In this document: one piece after another, positions 8,114-17,788 of the stretch
Numbering within the stretch: position 1 is the first letter of the stretch
Layout: every line of letters starts with the position of its first letter
Origin: Acidimicrobiia bacterium
GTDB lineage: Bacteria > Actinomycetota > Acidimicrobiia > Acidimicrobiales > AC-14
Assembly: GCA_023264995.1 (NCBI GenBank)
Contig: JAHFUR010000028.1
Span: forward strand, 1 to 55,277
Direction of reading: 5' to 3'
Length of the DNA: 55,277 nucleotides
Translations under genes and position numbers: made by a program
Notes under the pieces: model-generated
The model's input: the letters and a program-made list of their open reading frames with translations, nothing else
What the model was told of the DNA's origin: nothing
The model's database searches: none

Positions 8114-9396
8114 GGCTTCGACATCGCGAGCGACCGCACCTGGGCCTGGTGGAGCGCGGAGGTCGGGTCCGCCCCGCCGACCCGGAACACGTCGTCGAGC
8201 GCGGCGGTGAACTGCTGTGACGGCTGGTCGAACGCGCCCAGCTTGGGCGGACGGGCCGTGCGGAGCTGTTCGAGGAACACCTGCATGTCCGGGTTGGCGA
8301 AGAACGGGTCGGCGAAGACCCGCGGCCGTACCGGCAGGCGGCCTTCTTCCTTGGCCAGGCGGAGGGCGTTGGCGTCGGCGATGAGGTGGGTCATGAAGGC
8401 GAACGCCAGGTCGCGGTGCTCGGCCTTCTGGGGGACCCACATGCTGCTCCCGCCCAGGGCTGAGCCGCCGCCGGCGCCGGCCAGCCCCCGCGGGAGCAGG
8501 GCGACGCGGAAGTCGGTCTGCGGGACGAGCTGGCGCAGGGTCACGAGGTCCCACGAGCCACTGGCGTGGATGGCCGCCGCGCCGGAGGCGAAGAGGGCGA
8601 CGGCGTCGCCGGTGTGGGAGTCGGCGGCGCGGGGTGGGAAGGCGTAGCCCTTGTCGATCAGGCCGGAGAGGAACGACACCGCCTGGACCACCGCCGGCGA
8701 GTCGAGGGCCAGTGCCGGCGCTCCGTCGGCGCCCACGTCGACCGTCTCGCCGCCGTTGGCCCGGATCCAGCCATAGGTCCACCAGGTGCTGTTCGGGACG
8801 ACGAAGCCCCGGCGCTGCCCGTCGGAGGTGGTGAGCGCCCGGGTCAGGGCCTCGAACTGGGCGAAGGTCATGTCCGGCCCGGGCGGGGCCACGCCGGCCT
8901 GACGGAGCAGGTCGGCGTTGTAGAGAAGGACAAGGGCGTTGGCGTCCAGCGGCACGCCGTAGCGGTGCCCGGCCCAGGTGACGTCCTCGACCGCCCCGGG
9001 AAAGAACTCGGCCGGGTCGAGGTGGGCGGCCCAGAGGTCGTCGAGGGGCTGGGCCAGGCCCTGCCCGGCGGCGGAGTAGGCGTGGCTCTGGACGACATCG
9101 GGCGGCGCCCCGCTGCTGATGCCGGCCCGGACCGCGTCGGTGAGCAGCGAGATGGGCCCCTTCTCGATGACCACCCGGACGGTGGGATGGTCGCGCTCGA
9201 AGCTCCGGACCGCGTCCACGAAGGGGCCGGTGACCCAGTCGTCGGTCATCAGCACCCGGAGCAGGGTGGTCGACCGCTCCGGGCCGCCGGCGCTGCACGC
9301 CGCCGCCGAGGTGGCGGCCACGCACAGCAGGACGGCGACCACGAGCCTCCGCCCACCTCTCACCCGTGCAGCGAACCAGCCTCGCCGGCGGCGCAC
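8110..9396 (-). CDS. Extracellular solute-binding lipoprotein (ABC family 1-like), putative ligand presenter for the sensor kinase
   Basis: The 428-residue protein has an Arg-rich n-region, a hydrophobic core and a lipobox ending AAAC (Cys about residue 34). It then has a family 1 binding-protein fold: [60 protein letters not shown] and [20 protein letters not shown] are typical sugar-binding-protein segments. Its start is GTG 9396. The 3' end overlaps the kinase start as ATGA, and no permease or ATPase gene is nearby. A role as periplasmic sensor subunit is therefore favoured over transport, but an unlinked transporter cannot be excluded. Confidence 0.88.
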   Translation of the reverse strand: MRRRRGWFAARVRGGRRLVVAVLLCVAATSAAACSAGGPERSTTLLRVLMTDDWVTGPFVDAVRSFERDHPTVRVVIEKGPISLLTDAVRAGISSGAPPDVVQSHAYSAAGQGLAQPLDDLWAAHLDPAEFFPGAVEDVTWAGHRYGVPLDANALVLLYNADLLRQAGVAPPGPDMTFAQFEALTRALTTSDGQRRGFVVPNSTWWTYGWIRANGGETVDVGADGAPALALDSPAVVQAVSFLSGLIDKGYAFPPRAADSHTGDAVALFASGAAAIHASGSWDLVTLRQLVPQTDFRVALLPRGLAGAGGGSALGGSSMWVPQKAEHRDLAFAFMTHLIADANALRLAKEEGRLPVRPRVFADPFFANPDMQVFLEQLRTARPPKLGAFDQPSQQFTAALDDVFRVGGADPTSALHQAQVRSLAMSKP

Positions 9397-9417
9397 AAGG
9401 GTGCTACCACCACTCTG

Positions 9418-9945
9418 TCAGTAGGGCATGACCGTGGTGGTGGTGGCCGCGGTGGGGGCCTGCGGGCTGCTCAGGTCGACGATCACCCGGCCCTTGTCGT
9501 CGACCACGGTGGGGAACGACACCAGGCCGTCGCCGTTGGCCGGGTAGATGCGGCCGTCGCAGGGGTCGGTGAACCGCCGCGAGCCCTGGTCCCACTTGAG
9601 GACGCACTGGCGGCCGGCGCCGGCGGCGCGGGCTTCGAACGCCACCCAGTCGGTCCCGCCGAGGTGCTGCACGAAGATGTCCCGCGAGTGGCCCTGGGGA
9701 TCGGGGAAGAGAAGGGGGCCGTCGCGGTCGATCTTCGGCGCGTAGTCACTGGCCCGGCCGAGCTCGAACCGGGCCGCCGGGTTGCCGGCCCCGCCCCGCA
9801 CGGCGGTGGTGCTGGTGCTGGCCACCCGCGTCACCAGCGCGAAGAGCAGGCCGGCCACCAGGACAGCCCCCACGGCGGTGAACAGCACCGTCCGGCGGTC
9901 GGCGGGGACATGGCTGGCGACGGGGTCGGGGGCAGGGTCGGGCAC
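9418..9945 (-). CDS. Membrane-anchored protein with a degenerate Rieske-like C-terminal region
   Basis: The protein has about 175 residues from GTG 9945: a short cytoplasmic N-terminus, one TM segment near residues 20-40 and an extracytoplasmic domain. The segment [20 protein letters not shown] with a following [12 protein letters not shown] has the spacing and strand pattern of the second half of Rieske domains. The Cys-x-x-His ligand motif reads Cys-Asp-Gly, so it is unlikely to bind a 2Fe-2S cluster. The fold assignment is by eye. It lies 21 bases upstream of the binding-protein gene in the same direction and may belong to that operon. The start is supported by CATACT six bases upstream; starting at 9990 would overlap sucC. 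Confidence 0.6.
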   Translation of the reverse strand: MPDPAPDPVASHVPADRRTVLFTAVGAVLVAGLLFALVTRVASTSTTAVRGGAGNPAARFELGRASDYAPKIDRDGPLLFPDPQGHSRDIFVQHLGGTDWVAFEARAAGAGRQCVLKWDQGSRRFTDPCDGRIYPANGDGLVSFPTVVDDKGRVIVDLSSPQAPTAATTTTVMPY

Positions 9946-9950
9946 CCTCC

Positions 9951-9957
9951 TAGTATG
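9951..9957. promoter_or_regulatory. Overlapping divergent -10 elements between the anchored protein gene and sucC
   Basis: On the plus strand TAGTAT (9951-9956) is eight bases before the sucC GTG at 9965. On the minus strand CATACT (9957-9952) is six bases before GTG 9945. Only 19 bases separate the two starts, so the two transcription events should be mutually exclusive. Confidence 0.5.
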
Positions 9958-9964
9958 CGGGGCG

Positions 9965-11110
9965 GTGGATCTCCTCGAACACGCGGGCAAGCGGGTGCTA
10001 GCCGCGCACGGGGTGGTTGTCCCCGTCGGCCACCTAGCGGTCGAGGTCGACCAGGCCGTCGCAGCCGGCGACGCGATCGGCTACCCGGTGGTCGTCAAGG
10101 CCCAGGTGCCGGTGGGCGGGCGGGGCAAGGCCGGGGGGATCAAGCTGGCCCACGACGCCGGCGAGCTGGCCGACGCGGCTGGCGCGGTGCTCGGGATGAC
10201 GATCAAGGGCCACGTGGTGCACAAGGTCTGGGTCGAGGAGGCCCTCACGGCGGCGCGGGAGCTGTACGCGTCCTTCACCTTCGACCGGGCGGCGAAGCTC
10301 CACCTGGGCATGCTCTCGGCCCGCGGCGGGGTCGACATCGAGGAGGTGGCGGCCGAGATGCCCGAGGCCATCCACCGCTTCCACGTCAACCCCCTCGACG
10401 GCCTGTCGCCGGCCGATGCCGTCGCGGCAGTCGCGGCCGCCGGGATCACCGGCGATGCTGCGGCGCAGCTGCCGGCGCTGCTCGTCAAGCTGTACGACGC
10501 CTATGTGGCCGAGGACGCCGAGCTGGTGGAGGTCAACCCGCTGGCCCTGGCGGCCGACGGGCGGGCCCTGGCCATGGACGCCAAGGTCGTCCTCGACGAC
10601 AACGCCGCCGGCCGCCACCCCGACTGGGAGGCGTGGAGAGACCTGGAGGGCCTCGATCCCCGCGAACGCTCGGCCCGGGAGAAGGGCCTGACCTACGTCG
10701 GCCTCGACGGGAGCGTGGGGATCATCGGCAACGGCGCCGGCTTGGTGATGAGCACCCTCGACGTGGTGGCCCGGGCCGGCGGCCGGGCGGCGAACTTCCT
10801 CGACGTGGGCGGCGGGGCGGCGGCCGACGTGATCACCGCCGCGCTCGACGTCGTCAACGCCGACCCCGCGGTCCGGGCCATCTTCGTGAACATCTTCGGC
10901 GGGATCACCCGGGGCGAGGAAGTGGCCAAGGGCATCGTCGAGGCGTTCAGCCGGGTCGAACTGCGCAGCCCCATCGTGGTGCGCCTCGACGGCACCAACG
11001 CCGAGGAGGGCCGTGCCATCCTGGCCGCCCACGAGTCCGACCGGCTCGTGTCCCGGCCGACGATGCTCGATGCGGCCCGTACGGCCGTCGAACTGGCCGC
11101 CGGCGCATGA
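9965..11110 (+). CDS. sucC: Succinate-CoA ligase (ADP-forming) beta subunit
   Basis: The beta subunit of succinyl-CoA synthetase catalyses the substrate-level phosphorylation step of the TCA cycle together with SucD. It has 381 residues. The N-terminal ATP-grasp domain shows [20 protein letters not shown] and later [20 protein letters not shown]. The C-terminal CoA-ligase domain shows [29 protein letters not shown] and [20 protein letters not shown]. The GTG at 9965 gives a normal length and lies eight bases after TAGTAT. The stop overlaps the sucD start as ATGA, the usual sucCD arrangement. Confidence 0.95.
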   Translation: MDLLEHAGKRVLAAHGVVVPVGHLAVEVDQAVAAGDAIGYPVVVKAQVPVGGRGKAGGIKLAHDAGELADAAGAVLGMTIKGHVVHKVWVEEALTAARELYASFTFDRAAKLHLGMLSARGGVDIEEVAAEMPEAIHRFHVNPLDGLSPADAVAAVAAAGITGDAAAQLPALLVKLYDAYVAEDAELVEVNPLALAADGRALAMDAKVVLDDNAAGRHPDWEAWRDLEGLDPRERSAREKGLTYVGLDGSVGIIGNGAGLVMSTLDVVARAGGRAANFLDVGGGAAADVITAALDVVNADPAVRAIFVNIFGGITRGEEVAKGIVEAFSRVELRSPIVVRLDGTNAEEGRAILAAHESDRLVSRPTMLDAARTAVELAAGA

Positions 11111-11991
11111 GCATCCTGGTCGATGCCTCGACTCGCGTCGTGGTGCAGGGGCTCACCGGGAGCCAGGGCCGTTTCCACGGGCTGCGCAACCGGGCGTACG
11201 GGACGGCGGTGGTCGCCGGCGTGACCCCGGGCAAGGGCGGGACCGACGTCGACGGCATCCCCGTCTTCGACACGGTCGCCGAGGCGGTGGCCGCCACCGG
11301 CGCCGACGCCAGCCTCGTGTTCGTGCCGGCCCGTGGGGCGGCGGCGGCGGTCATGGAGGCCGGCGACGCCGGCATCGCCCTCGTGGTGTGCATCACCGAG
11401 GGCATCCCGCTCCACGACGAGGCCCGGGCTTACCACTACCTGGCCCGGAACTGCCCTGGCACCCGGCTCCTCGGGCCGAACTGCCCGGGCGTCATCTCGC
11501 CCGGCCGGGCCAACCTGGGTATCACGCCGGGTGAGATCGCCCTTCCCGGCGGCCCGGTCGGCGTGGTGAGCCGCTCCGGCACGCTCACCTACCAGGCGTT
11601 GCACGAGCTGACCCGCCAGGGGATCGGCCAGACGACCTGTGTCGGCATCGGCGGCGACCCGGTGCCCGGTACCGGCTTCATCGACTGCCTGCGCCTCTTC
11701 CAGGCCGACCCCGAGACCCGAGCCGTCATCATGATCGGCGAGATCGGCGGGTCCGACGAGGAAGCGGCCGCCGCGTTCATCGCCGAGGAGATGGACAAGC
11801 CGGTGGTGGCCTACGTCGCCGGCGTCACCGCGCCGCCCGGTCGGCGGATGGGCCACGCCGGCGCCATCGTCTCGGGTGGGAAGGGCGGGGCGGCGGCCAA
11901 GATCGCCGCGCTGGAAGCGGCGGGGGCGCACGTCGTGCTCGACCCCACCGAGCTGGGGTCGCGCATGGCCGAGGTACTGGCCGAGCCCTAA
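11107..11991 (+). CDS. sucD: Succinate-CoA ligase alpha subunit
   Basis: The alpha subunit has 294 residues and carries the CoA-binding domain and the transiently phosphorylated histidine of succinyl-CoA synthetase. The nucleotide-binding N-terminus ([14 protein letters not shown]), [13 protein letters not shown], the [11 protein letters not shown] loop, [12 protein letters not shown] and active-site H250 in [10 protein letters not shown] are all present. It is translationally coupled to sucC by ATGA. Its stop overlaps the stop of the convergent gene by four bases. Confidence 0.96.
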   Translation: MSILVDASTRVVVQGLTGSQGRFHGLRNRAYGTAVVAGVTPGKGGTDVDGIPVFDTVAEAVAATGADASLVFVPARGAAAAVMEAGDAGIALVVCITEGIPLHDEARAYHYLARNCPGTRLLGPNCPGVISPGRANLGITPGEIALPGGPVGVVSRSGTLTYQALHELTRQGIGQTTCVGIGGDPVPGTGFIDCLRLFQADPETRAVIMIGEIGGSDEEAAAAFIAEEMDKPVVAYVAGVTAPPGRRMGHAGAIVSGGKGGAAAKIAALEAAGAHVVLDPTELGSRMAEVLAEP

Positions 11992-12269
11992 CCCGGGCCG
12001 AGGCGCTCGGGCAGCTCGTCGTGGTACTCCGGGAAGTACCGGGGGATGATGGCCAGGGAGAACTCGGGCAGGATCGACGAGGCCGGCTCGCGCTCCATGA
12101 GGAAGGCGAAGGACTCGCGGACCACGTGCTCGGCCTCGGTTTCGGTCAGGCCCCAGCCGTCGAGCAGCGCCGGCGGGACGATCACCCGATGTGACGTTGT
12201 TTCCTCGCCCTCTGTCACTTCGACGCCGAACTCGTGCGGTCCTGCCGGGGTGACACGGATGCCGTCCAC
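11988..12269 (-). CDS. Small conserved hypothetical protein
   Basis: This 93-residue acidic soluble protein begins with a beta-rich segment ([32 protein letters not shown]). It continues with a helical part ([20 protein letters not shown]) and an aromatic Pro-rich end ([17 protein letters not shown]). I do not recognise a named domain, although the compact alternating pattern looks like a real conserved protein. The GTG at 12269 is preceded seven bases upstream by TAGCTT. The stop overlaps the sucD stop by four bases. Confidence 0.65.
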   Translation of the reverse strand: MDGIRVTPAGPHEFGVEVTEGEETTSHRVIVPPALLDGWGLTETEAEHVVRESFAFLMEREPASSILPEFSLAIIPRYFPEYHDELPERLGPG

Positions 12270-12276
12270 GGCGCCA

Positions 12277-12282
12277 AAGCTA
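12277..12282 (-). promoter_or_regulatory. Putative leaderless -10 element for the 93-residue protein
   Basis: Minus-strand TAGCTT is followed by seven bases and GTG 12269, with no Shine-Dalgarno sequence between. Confidence 0.45.
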
Positions 12283-12308
12283 CCCGCTCGGCGGTGAGCG
12301 CCACCCGT

Positions 12309-13205
12309 TCAGCCGGACGGACGGAGGTCAGCGAGGAAGCGACCGATGGTGGCCGAGGCGTCGAGCGCGCCGTTGGCCGGGCCGAGGCCGGGCGCGAACC
12401 ACACGTGGCCGCCGCCGGCGACGGTGACCAGGGTGACCGTCGAGCCGTTCCGGCACCCGGCCCACGTGTCGGTGGTCACCGGCGCGGCCACCTTCGCCGG
12501 CGCCGGCGACGGGCACCCGTCGACCTCGGCCCAACGCCGGGCCATGGCCGCCGTCGAGGTGTACGGCGGGCCGCCCTGGGCTTCGGGGGCCGACGGTTGG
12601 CCGCCGGTGTAGGGGACGAGCGGGTCCTCCGTGCCGTGGACTTCCAGGACCGACACCGGTCGCGCCGGCTGGCAGTCGCCGGTGACGACGGCCCCGGCCA
12701 CCGACGCCACCGCGCCGATCCGGTCGGCCCGCTCGCACGCCAGCCGGTACGCCATCATCGCCCCGTTGGAGACGCCGGCGGCGAAGACCCGGGCCCGGTC
12801 GACGGGGTAGTCGGCCTCGAGGCGGTCGAGGAGCTGGGTTAGGAACCCGACGTCGTCGACCTTGCGGGAGGGTGCCGACCCGCAGCAGGTGCCGGCGTTC
12901 CATTCCCGCCGGGTGCCCTCGGGGTAGGCGACGATGAAGCCGCCGTCGGCGGCCTGGCGGTCGAAGCCTGTGGTCCGCACCGTGTCCTCCACCGAGTTCC
13001 CCCCGCCGTGGAGGAACAGCACGAGCGGTGCCGGGCGGCTGCGGTCGAGCGCCGGCGGCACGAAGACCCGGTAGGTGCGGACGACCCCGTCGACGGTGAC
13101 CTGGCCGTTCTGGACCGGCGCCGGCGGGGCCGGCGCCGGCGGTCCGCTGCTCCCGCACGCGGCGGTGACGAGCAGGGCCAGGTTGACGACCACCCACCGT
13201 TTGAT
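12309..13205 (-). CDS. LpqC-like / polyhydroxybutyrate depolymerase-family esterase lipoprotein
   Basis: This secreted alpha/beta hydrolase (~298 residues) belongs to the PHB depolymerase/feruloyl-esterase-like group. It has an oxyanion segment LVLFLHGGGNSVEDT, nucleophile elbow AAGVSNGAMMAYRLAC, an aspartate region VLEVHGTEDPLVPY and a late histidine in VAGGGHVWF. A lipobox (LLVTAAC) tethers it to the membrane. The first GTG (13193) leaves a signal peptide with no positive residues. The ATC at 13205 adds Lys-Arg-Trp and lies six bases after TAGCAT, with an in-frame stop just upstream, so I propose the near-cognate ATC start. Cys pairs such as GTCCGS suggest disulfides. The substrate is unknown. 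Confidence 0.8.
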   Translation of the reverse strand: MKRWVVVNLALLVTAACGSSGPPAPAPPAPVQNGQVTVDGVVRTYRVFVPPALDRSRPAPLVLFLHGGGNSVEDTVRTTGFDRQAADGGFIVAYPEGTRREWNAGTCCGSAPSRKVDDVGFLTQLLDRLEADYPVDRARVFAAGVSNGAMMAYRLACERADRIGAVASVAGAVVTGDCQPARPVSVLEVHGTEDPLVPYTGGQPSAPEAQGGPPYTSTAAMARRWAEVDGCPSPAPAKVAAPVTTDTWAGCRNGSTVTLVTVAGGGHVWFAPGLGPANGALDASATIGRFLADLRPSG

Positions 13206-13211
13206 GGCGTC

Positions 13212-13217
13212 ATGCTA
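13212..13217 (-). promoter_or_regulatory. Putative leaderless -10 element for the esterase lipoprotein
   Basis: Minus-strand TAGCAT is six bases before the ATC at 13205. It also contains the in-frame TAG stop that limits how far the gene can extend. Confidence 0.45.
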
Positions 13218-13245
13218 CCGAGCGCTCCGGCGCGGGACACTGTCG

Positions 13246-13467
13246 ATGATGGCTGCCGAGATCGCAACCGACCTGGCCGAACCGGAAGTCGACGACGGCG
13301 ACGACGACCTGGCCCACTACGCCCGCAACGACGAGCTGGACGCGGCCCGCAAGCAGGGCCGGGCGGTGAAGGCCCTGTGCGGGACGCTGTTCCATCCCCA
13401 CGCCGACCCCAGCCGGCTCCCCGTCTGCGTCGTGTGCCGGGAACTGGCGGCGGCCTGGTCGCGCTGA
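13246..13467 (+). CDS. DUF3039 family protein
   Basis: This 73-residue actinobacterial small protein has an acidic N-terminus, a HYARNDELDAARKQGRAVKA segment and the cysteine pattern ALCGTLFHPHADPS then LPVCVVCREL. The Cys-x-x-Cys plus the upstream Cys and His suggest a zinc-binding knuckle. DUF3039 proteins are widespread in actinobacteria; their function is not established. Tandem ATG codons (13246, 13249) make the exact start uncertain by one residue. It is divergent from the esterase gene, 40 bases away. Confidence 0.85.
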   Translation: MMAAEIATDLAEPEVDDGDDDLAHYARNDELDAARKQGRAVKALCGTLFHPHADPSRLPVCVVCRELAAAWSR

Positions 13468-13471
13468 CGGG

Positions 13472-13888
13472 CTAGCGCCGGCCGGACTCCTTGGCCATGG
13501 TGAGCCCGCCGTAGGCCAAGGCGCCGGCCAGGAGGATGCCCAGGTAGGCACCGACGGAGAGGTAGGAGGTCTCGCTGGCCAGCTTCCACGCCAGCAGCCC
13601 CAGCACGGCCAGGCCGGCCGCCGGCTGGAGGCGGGCCAGCGCAGGGTTGACCTTCTGGCTGGTGTAGCGGGTCAGGACGACCTGGGCCACCATGCCCACG
13701 GTGACCAGGAAGGCCAGGGTGCCCTGGAGGGAGTTGGGCTTCTGGAGCGCCGTCCGGGTGGGGTCACCGCCGAGGAGGAGCACGAACCCGGGCAGCTTGT
13801 GCCAGGGAAAGAAGAACAGGCTGAGGAGCAGGAGGCCACCAGCCACCACCACGTACTTCTCGCCCCGACTGAGCCTGCTGAGGTCCAT
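13472..13888 (-). CDS. Small polytopic membrane protein
   Basis: The 138-residue protein has a basic N-terminus (MDLSRLSRGEKY) and about four hydrophobic segments, near residues 12-28, 56-73, 89-103 and 109-130. A long antisense extension upstream is not supported: on the minus strand GGAGGGG sits just before the ATG at 13888. No catalytic motif is seen and the family is not recognised. It is convergent with the DUF3039 gene, four bases apart, and divergent from purN. Confidence 0.7.
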   Translation of the reverse strand: MDLSRLSRGEKYVVVAGGLLLLSLFFFPWHKLPGFVLLLGGDPTRTALQKPNSLQGTLAFLVTVGMVAQVVLTRYTSQKVNPALARLQPAAGLAVLGLLAWKLASETSYLSVGAYLGILLAGALAYGGLTMAKESGRR

Positions 13889-13932
13889 CTCCCCTCCGTT
13901 GGAAGTCGCCCAACCATGCCACGAAAGGACGA

Positions 13933-13938
13933 TACGGT
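13933..13938 (+). promoter_or_regulatory. Putative leaderless -10 element for the purN operon
   Basis: TACGGT is seven bases before ATG 13946. The identical hexamer and spacing recur at 32314-32319, upstream of another gene. Confidence 0.5.
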
Positions 13939-13945
13939 GCCGGTG

Positions 13946-14494
13946 ATGCGCATCGGCGTACTCGCCTCCAGCGGAGGTACCAACCTGGAGGCCATCCTCC
14001 GAGCGGGCCTCCCGGTGGTGGCGGTCGTGGTCGACCGCCCGTGCGGGGCCACCTCGGTGGCCGAGGCCGCCGGTGTGCCGGCCGAGCTGGTCCTGCGGGA
14101 GACGTTCGGCCCTGATTTCGACCGGGCCGCCTACACCACCCGGGTGGTCGAGGCGCTGGAACGGCACCATGTCGAGCTGGTGGTCATGGCCGGCTTCGGC
14201 ACCGTGCTCGACAAGCAGATCCACGACGCCTTCCCCGGGCACATCCTCAACACCCACCCGGCGCTCCTGCCTGCTTTCCCGGGTTGGCACGCGGTCGAGG
14301 AGGCGCTGGCCGCCGGCGTCAAGGTGACCGGCTGCACCGTCCACGTGGCCACCCTCGAAGTGGACAGCGGGCCGATCCTGGCCCAGGAGGCGGTGCCCGT
14401 CCTCGACGGCGACACGGCCGAGACCCTGCACGAACGCATCAAGGAGGTGGAGCACCGCTTGTACCCCGAGACGATCCGACGGTTCCTTTCATGA
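13946..14494 (+). CDS. purN: Phosphoribosylglycinamide formyltransferase
   Basis: GAR transformylase converts GAR to formyl-GAR using 10-formyl-tetrahydrofolate, the third step of purine synthesis. It has 182 residues. Visible are the N-terminal MRIGVLASSGGTNLEAIL phosphate-binding segment, VVMAGFGTVL, the catalytic Asn and His in HILNTHPALLPAFPG, and the catalytic Asp in VDSGPIL. ATG 13946 is the canonical family start and fits the leaderless -10; a GTG nine bases upstream has an AAGGAC Shine-Dalgarno-like sequence and is the alternative. The stop overlaps the purH start as ATGA. It heads a purN-purH-folD-metF run. Confidence 0.94.
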   Translation: MRIGVLASSGGTNLEAILRAGLPVVAVVVDRPCGATSVAEAAGVPAELVLRETFGPDFDRAAYTTRVVEALERHHVELVVMAGFGTVLDKQIHDAFPGHILNTHPALLPAFPGWHAVEEALAAGVKVTGCTVHVATLEVDSGPILAQEAVPVLDGDTAETLHERIKEVEHRLYPETIRRFLS

Positions 14495-16008
14495 GGGCCC
14501 TGCTCTCCGTCTACGACAAGACCGGCCTGGTCGACCTGGCCCGCGGCCTGACCCGGCTGGGGTGGGAGCTGGTCTCCAGCGGGGGGACGGCCGCCGCCCT
14601 GACCGAGGCCGGCGTGGCCTGCACCCCGGTCGAGGTCGTCACCGGCAGCCCCGAGATGCTCGGCGGCCGGGTCAAGACCCTGCACCCGGCCATCCACGGC
14701 GGCATCCTGGCCGACCGCGACCGGCCCGAGCACGTGGCCGACCTGCTGGCCCAGAACATCGCCGCCATCGGCCTGGTCGTCTGCAACCTGTACCCGTTCC
14801 GCGCGAAGCCGTCGATCGAGATGATCGACATCGGCGGGCCGACGATGGTGCGGGCCGCGGCCAAGAACCACGCCCACGTCGGCGTCGTCGTCGACCCGGC
14901 GGAGTACGCGACGGTCCTCGAGGAGCTGGCCCGCGACGGCCTGCTCGGGCCCCAGACCCGCCGGCGCCTGGCCCGGGCCGCCTTCGCCCACACCGCGGCG
15001 TACGACGCGGCCATCGTGTCCTGGTTCGACGAAGGGGCCGACGACGGAGCCTCCGCCCTGCCCGCCACCCTCGACCTGCGCCTCGAACGGGCCGACGACC
15101 AGCTGCGCTACGGGGAGAACCCCCACCAGCAGGGGGCGCGCTACCGCCAGGCCGGCACCCACAGCTGGTGGGACGACGTCGTCCAGCACGCCGGCCTCCC
15201 GCTCTCCTACCTGAACCTGTTCGACGCCGCGGCGGCGTGGGAGCTGGTGCACGAGATCGGGGCGGCGCGGCCGGCCGTCGCCATCATCAAGCACGCCAAC
15301 CCCTGCGGGGCCGCAGTGGCCGCGGACCTGGCCACGGCCTACCGCCTGGCCTACGAGTGCGACGAGAAGTCGGCGTTCGGCGGCATCGTGGCCCTGAACC
15401 GCCCGGTCGACACCGCCACCGCCGAGGCCATGGTGGCCGCCGCCCAGGCCGACGTGGTGATCGCGCCGGGGTACGGGCCGGGCACGCTCGACGCGCTCAT
15501 CGGCCGGCGTAAGAACACCCGGCTGCTCCAGGCCCCGCCGCCGGGCCTGGAGGCGCTCCACGTCCGCCAGATCAGCGGAGGTTTTCTCGTCCAGACGCCC
15601 TATCGCTTCGCCGCTTCCCGGGCCGACTGGCGGGTCGTGACCCGGCTGGCGCCCACCGACGAGCAGTGGGCCGACACCGAGCTGGCGTGGAAGCTGGCCG
15701 GCTACACCAAGTCGAACGCGGCGGTGCTGGTGGCCGGCGGCCAGGCTGTCGGTATCGGCGCCGGCCAGCAGAGCCGGGTCGACGCCGGGGAGATCGCGGC
15801 CCGCAAGGCGGCCGGGCGGGCGAAGGGCGGGGCGTGCGCCACCGACGCCTTCTACCCCTTCCGCGACGGCCTCGACGCCGCGGTCTCGGCCGGCGCCGCT
15901 GTCGTCATCCAGCCCGGTGGGGCCATGCGCGACCAGGAGCTGATCGACGCCGCCGACGAGCAGGGACTGGCCATGGTCTTCACCGGCGAGCGGCAGTTCC
16001 GGCATTGA
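14491..16008 (+). CDS. purH: Bifunctional AICAR formyltransferase / IMP cyclohydrolase
   Basis: This 505-residue enzyme catalyses the last two steps of IMP synthesis, formylating AICAR with 10-formyl-THF and then closing the ring. The N-terminal cyclohydrolase part shows [39 protein letters not shown] and [17 protein letters not shown]. The transformylase part shows [12 protein letters not shown], the catalytic Lys-His pair in [28 protein letters not shown] and [12 protein letters not shown]. It overlaps purN by ATGA, so the two folate-dependent purine enzymes are co-translated. The length is normal. Confidence 0.96.
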   Translation: MRALLSVYDKTGLVDLARGLTRLGWELVSSGGTAAALTEAGVACTPVEVVTGSPEMLGGRVKTLHPAIHGGILADRDRPEHVADLLAQNIAAIGLVVCNLYPFRAKPSIEMIDIGGPTMVRAAAKNHAHVGVVVDPAEYATVLEELARDGLLGPQTRRRLARAAFAHTAAYDAAIVSWFDEGADDGASALPATLDLRLERADDQLRYGENPHQQGARYRQAGTHSWWDDVVQHAGLPLSYLNLFDAAAAWELVHEIGAARPAVAIIKHANPCGAAVAADLATAYRLAYECDEKSAFGGIVALNRPVDTATAEAMVAAAQADVVIAPGYGPGTLDALIGRRKNTRLLQAPPPGLEALHVRQISGGFLVQTPYRFAASRADWRVVTRLAPTDEQWADTELAWKLAGYTKSNAAVLVAGGQAVGIGAGQQSRVDAGEIAARKAAGRAKGGACATDAFYPFRDGLDAAVSAGAAVVIQPGGAMRDQELIDAADEQGLAMVFTGERQFRH

Positions 16009-16070
16009 GCGAGAACCGGAGCGCAGCGGAGGATCGCAGCGACCAGGCGAACAACGGTGGCGCGATCGTC

Positions 16071-16919
16071 ATGGCCGGGGCGCCGGTCGCGGACGCGGTC
16101 CTGGCCCAGGTGGCCGACGATGTGGCCGCCCTGGCGGCGGTCGGGCGGGCCGTCGGCCTGGGCACGATCCTCGTCGGCGACGACCCGGCCAGCGCCGGCT
16201 ATATCGCCAAGAAGCACGAGGCGTGTGCCGCGGCCGGCATCCGGTCGTTCCACCAGGAGCTGCCGGCCACGGCCAGCCAGGACGACGTCATGGCTGCCGT
16301 CGCCGCCTTCAACGCCGACCCGGCCGTTGACGCCTACCTGATCCAGAACCCGTTCCCGAAGGGCCTCGACTACAACGCCGCCATCGCCGCCGTGGACCCG
16401 GCCAAGGACGCCGACGGGCTCCACCCGACGAACCTGGGCCTGCTCGCCCTGGGCGTCACGGACGCCCCGCTGGCCTGCACGCCGGCCGGCATCATGGCCA
16501 TGCTCGCTCACTACGAGGTGCCGGTCGAGGGCCGCAATGTGGTGATCGTCGGGCGAGGCCCGACGATCGGGCGGCCACTCTCGCTCTTGCTTTCGCAGAA
16601 GCGGGCCGGGGCCAACGCCGCCGTCACCGTCGTCCACACCGGCGTGGCCAACTGGGCCGACTACACCCGCCGGGCCGACGTCGTGGTGGGCGGCGCCGGC
16701 GTGCCCAACATGATCGGGCCCGACCACGTCCGCCCTGGCGCAGCCGTGGTCGGCGCCGGCATCACATGGGAGGGCCGGCGCCTCGTGTCCGACGTCGACG
16801 AGGCGGTTGGCGAGGTGGCCGGGTGGGTCACCCCCCGCCGGGGTGGCGTGGGGCCGACCACCGTCGCCCTGCTGCTCCGGAATGCGGTGCGGGCCGCGCA
16901 ACGAAGGGCGCAGGCATGA
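16071..16919 (+). CDS. folD: Methylenetetrahydrofolate dehydrogenase/cyclohydrolase
   Basis: The bifunctional enzyme interconverts 5,10-methylene-THF and 10-formyl-THF, supplying the cofactor used by PurN and PurH upstream. It has 282 residues from ATG 16071. Family segments are [20 protein letters not shown] (with the catalytic Tyr and Lys), [21 protein letters not shown], the NADP-binding [18 protein letters not shown] and the [12 protein letters not shown] end. A TTG at 16005, overlapping the purH stop, would add 22 residues and is the alternative start. The stop overlaps metF by ATGA. Confidence 0.93.
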   Translation: MAGAPVADAVLAQVADDVAALAAVGRAVGLGTILVGDDPASAGYIAKKHEACAAAGIRSFHQELPATASQDDVMAAVAAFNADPAVDAYLIQNPFPKGLDYNAAIAAVDPAKDADGLHPTNLGLLALGVTDAPLACTPAGIMAMLAHYEVPVEGRNVVIVGRGPTIGRPLSLLLSQKRAGANAAVTVVHTGVANWADYTRRADVVVGGAGVPNMIGPDHVRPGAAVVGAGITWEGRRLVSDVDEAVGEVAGWVTPRRGGVGPTTVALLLRNAVRAAQRRAQA

Positions 16920-17788
16920 CCCAGGTCATCCAGCTCCTCGACGCGGGGACCACCTTCTCCTTCGAGTTCTTCCCGCCCAAGAACGACGCCGAGCAGGCCA
17001 CCCTGGTGCGCACCCTGCGGGAGCTGGAACCGTTGGAGCCGGCGTTCGTGTCGGTGACCTACCGGGGCGGCCGGGTCTCCCGGCAGCGGACCCATGACCT
17101 GGTGGCCGGTATGATCCAGACCACCACGCTGAACCCGATGGCCCACCTGACCTGCGTGGTGCACAGCCGGCTGGAGCTGGCCGAGATCCTTGTCGAGCTG
17201 CGCAAGGCCGGGGTCGACAACGTCCTGGCCCTGGGCGGCGATATCCCGCCCGACGCCCAGGAGCTGGGCCACGGCGAGCTGACCCACGCCATCGAGCTGG
17301 TGGACCTGGCCCGGGCCATCGGCGGGTTCTCGATCGGCGTGGCCGCCCACCCCGAGCTGCACCCGAGCTCGGGCGGGGACCGTGACCTGGACCGCCGGCA
17401 CCTCGTGGCCAAGATGGAGCTGGCCGACTTCGCCATCACCCAGTTCTTCTTCCGCACCGGCGACTACCTGGGCCTGGTGGACGACCTGGCCAAGCGGGGC
17501 ATGCACAAGCCGGTGATCGCCGGCATCATGCCGATCACCAGCCTGTCGGGTGTTCGTCGGATGGCCGAGCTGTCGGGCTGCGAGGTGCCGCCCGAGGTGG
17601 TGGCGAGGGTTGAGGCGGTGGCCGACGACCCCGACGACGTGCGCCGGGTCGGCGTCGAGCTGGCCACCGAGCTGTGCCGCGACCTGCTCGACAACGGGGT
17701 GCCTGGCCTGCACTTCTACACGCTGAACCGGTCGACCGCGACCCGCGACATCTACGCCAACCTCGGGCTGGTGCCCTCCTCAGGCTGA
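16916..17788 (+). CDS. metF: 5,10-methylenetetrahydrofolate reductase
   Basis: This flavoprotein of 290 residues reduces 5,10-methylene-THF to 5-methyl-THF for methionine synthesis. Its TIM-barrel markers are [14 protein letters not shown] (with the catalytic Glu), [42 protein letters not shown] and [10 protein letters not shown], with LHFYTLNRS at the C-terminus. It closes a one-carbon operon, overlapping folD by ATGA. The last nine bases overlap the convergent winged-helix gene. Confidence 0.95.
   Translation: MTQVIQLLDAGTTFSFEFFPPKNDAEQATLVRTLRELEPLEPAFVSVTYRGGRVSRQRTHDLVAGMIQTTTLNPMAHLTCVVHSRLELAEILVELRKAGVDNVLALGGDIPPDAQELGHGELTHAIELVDLARAIGGFSIGVAAHPELHPSSGGDRDLDRRHLVAKMELADFAITQFFFRTGDYLGLVDDLAKRGMHKPVIAGIMPITSLSGVRRMAELSGCEVPPEVVARVEAVADDPDDVRRVGVELATELCRDLLDNGVPGLHFYTLNRSTATRDIYANLGLVPSSG

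Noticed and set aside
6413-9325. One 970-codon minus-strand frame joining the kinase to an upstream extension
   Set aside because: The upstream part is an out-of-frame shadow of the binding-protein gene (8110-9396). The kinase begins at ATG 8113 in an ATGA overlap.
8566-11991. A long plus-strand frame that ends in the sucD sequence
   Set aside because: Only its last part is real (sucD). The rest is antisense to the binding protein and out of frame with sucC.
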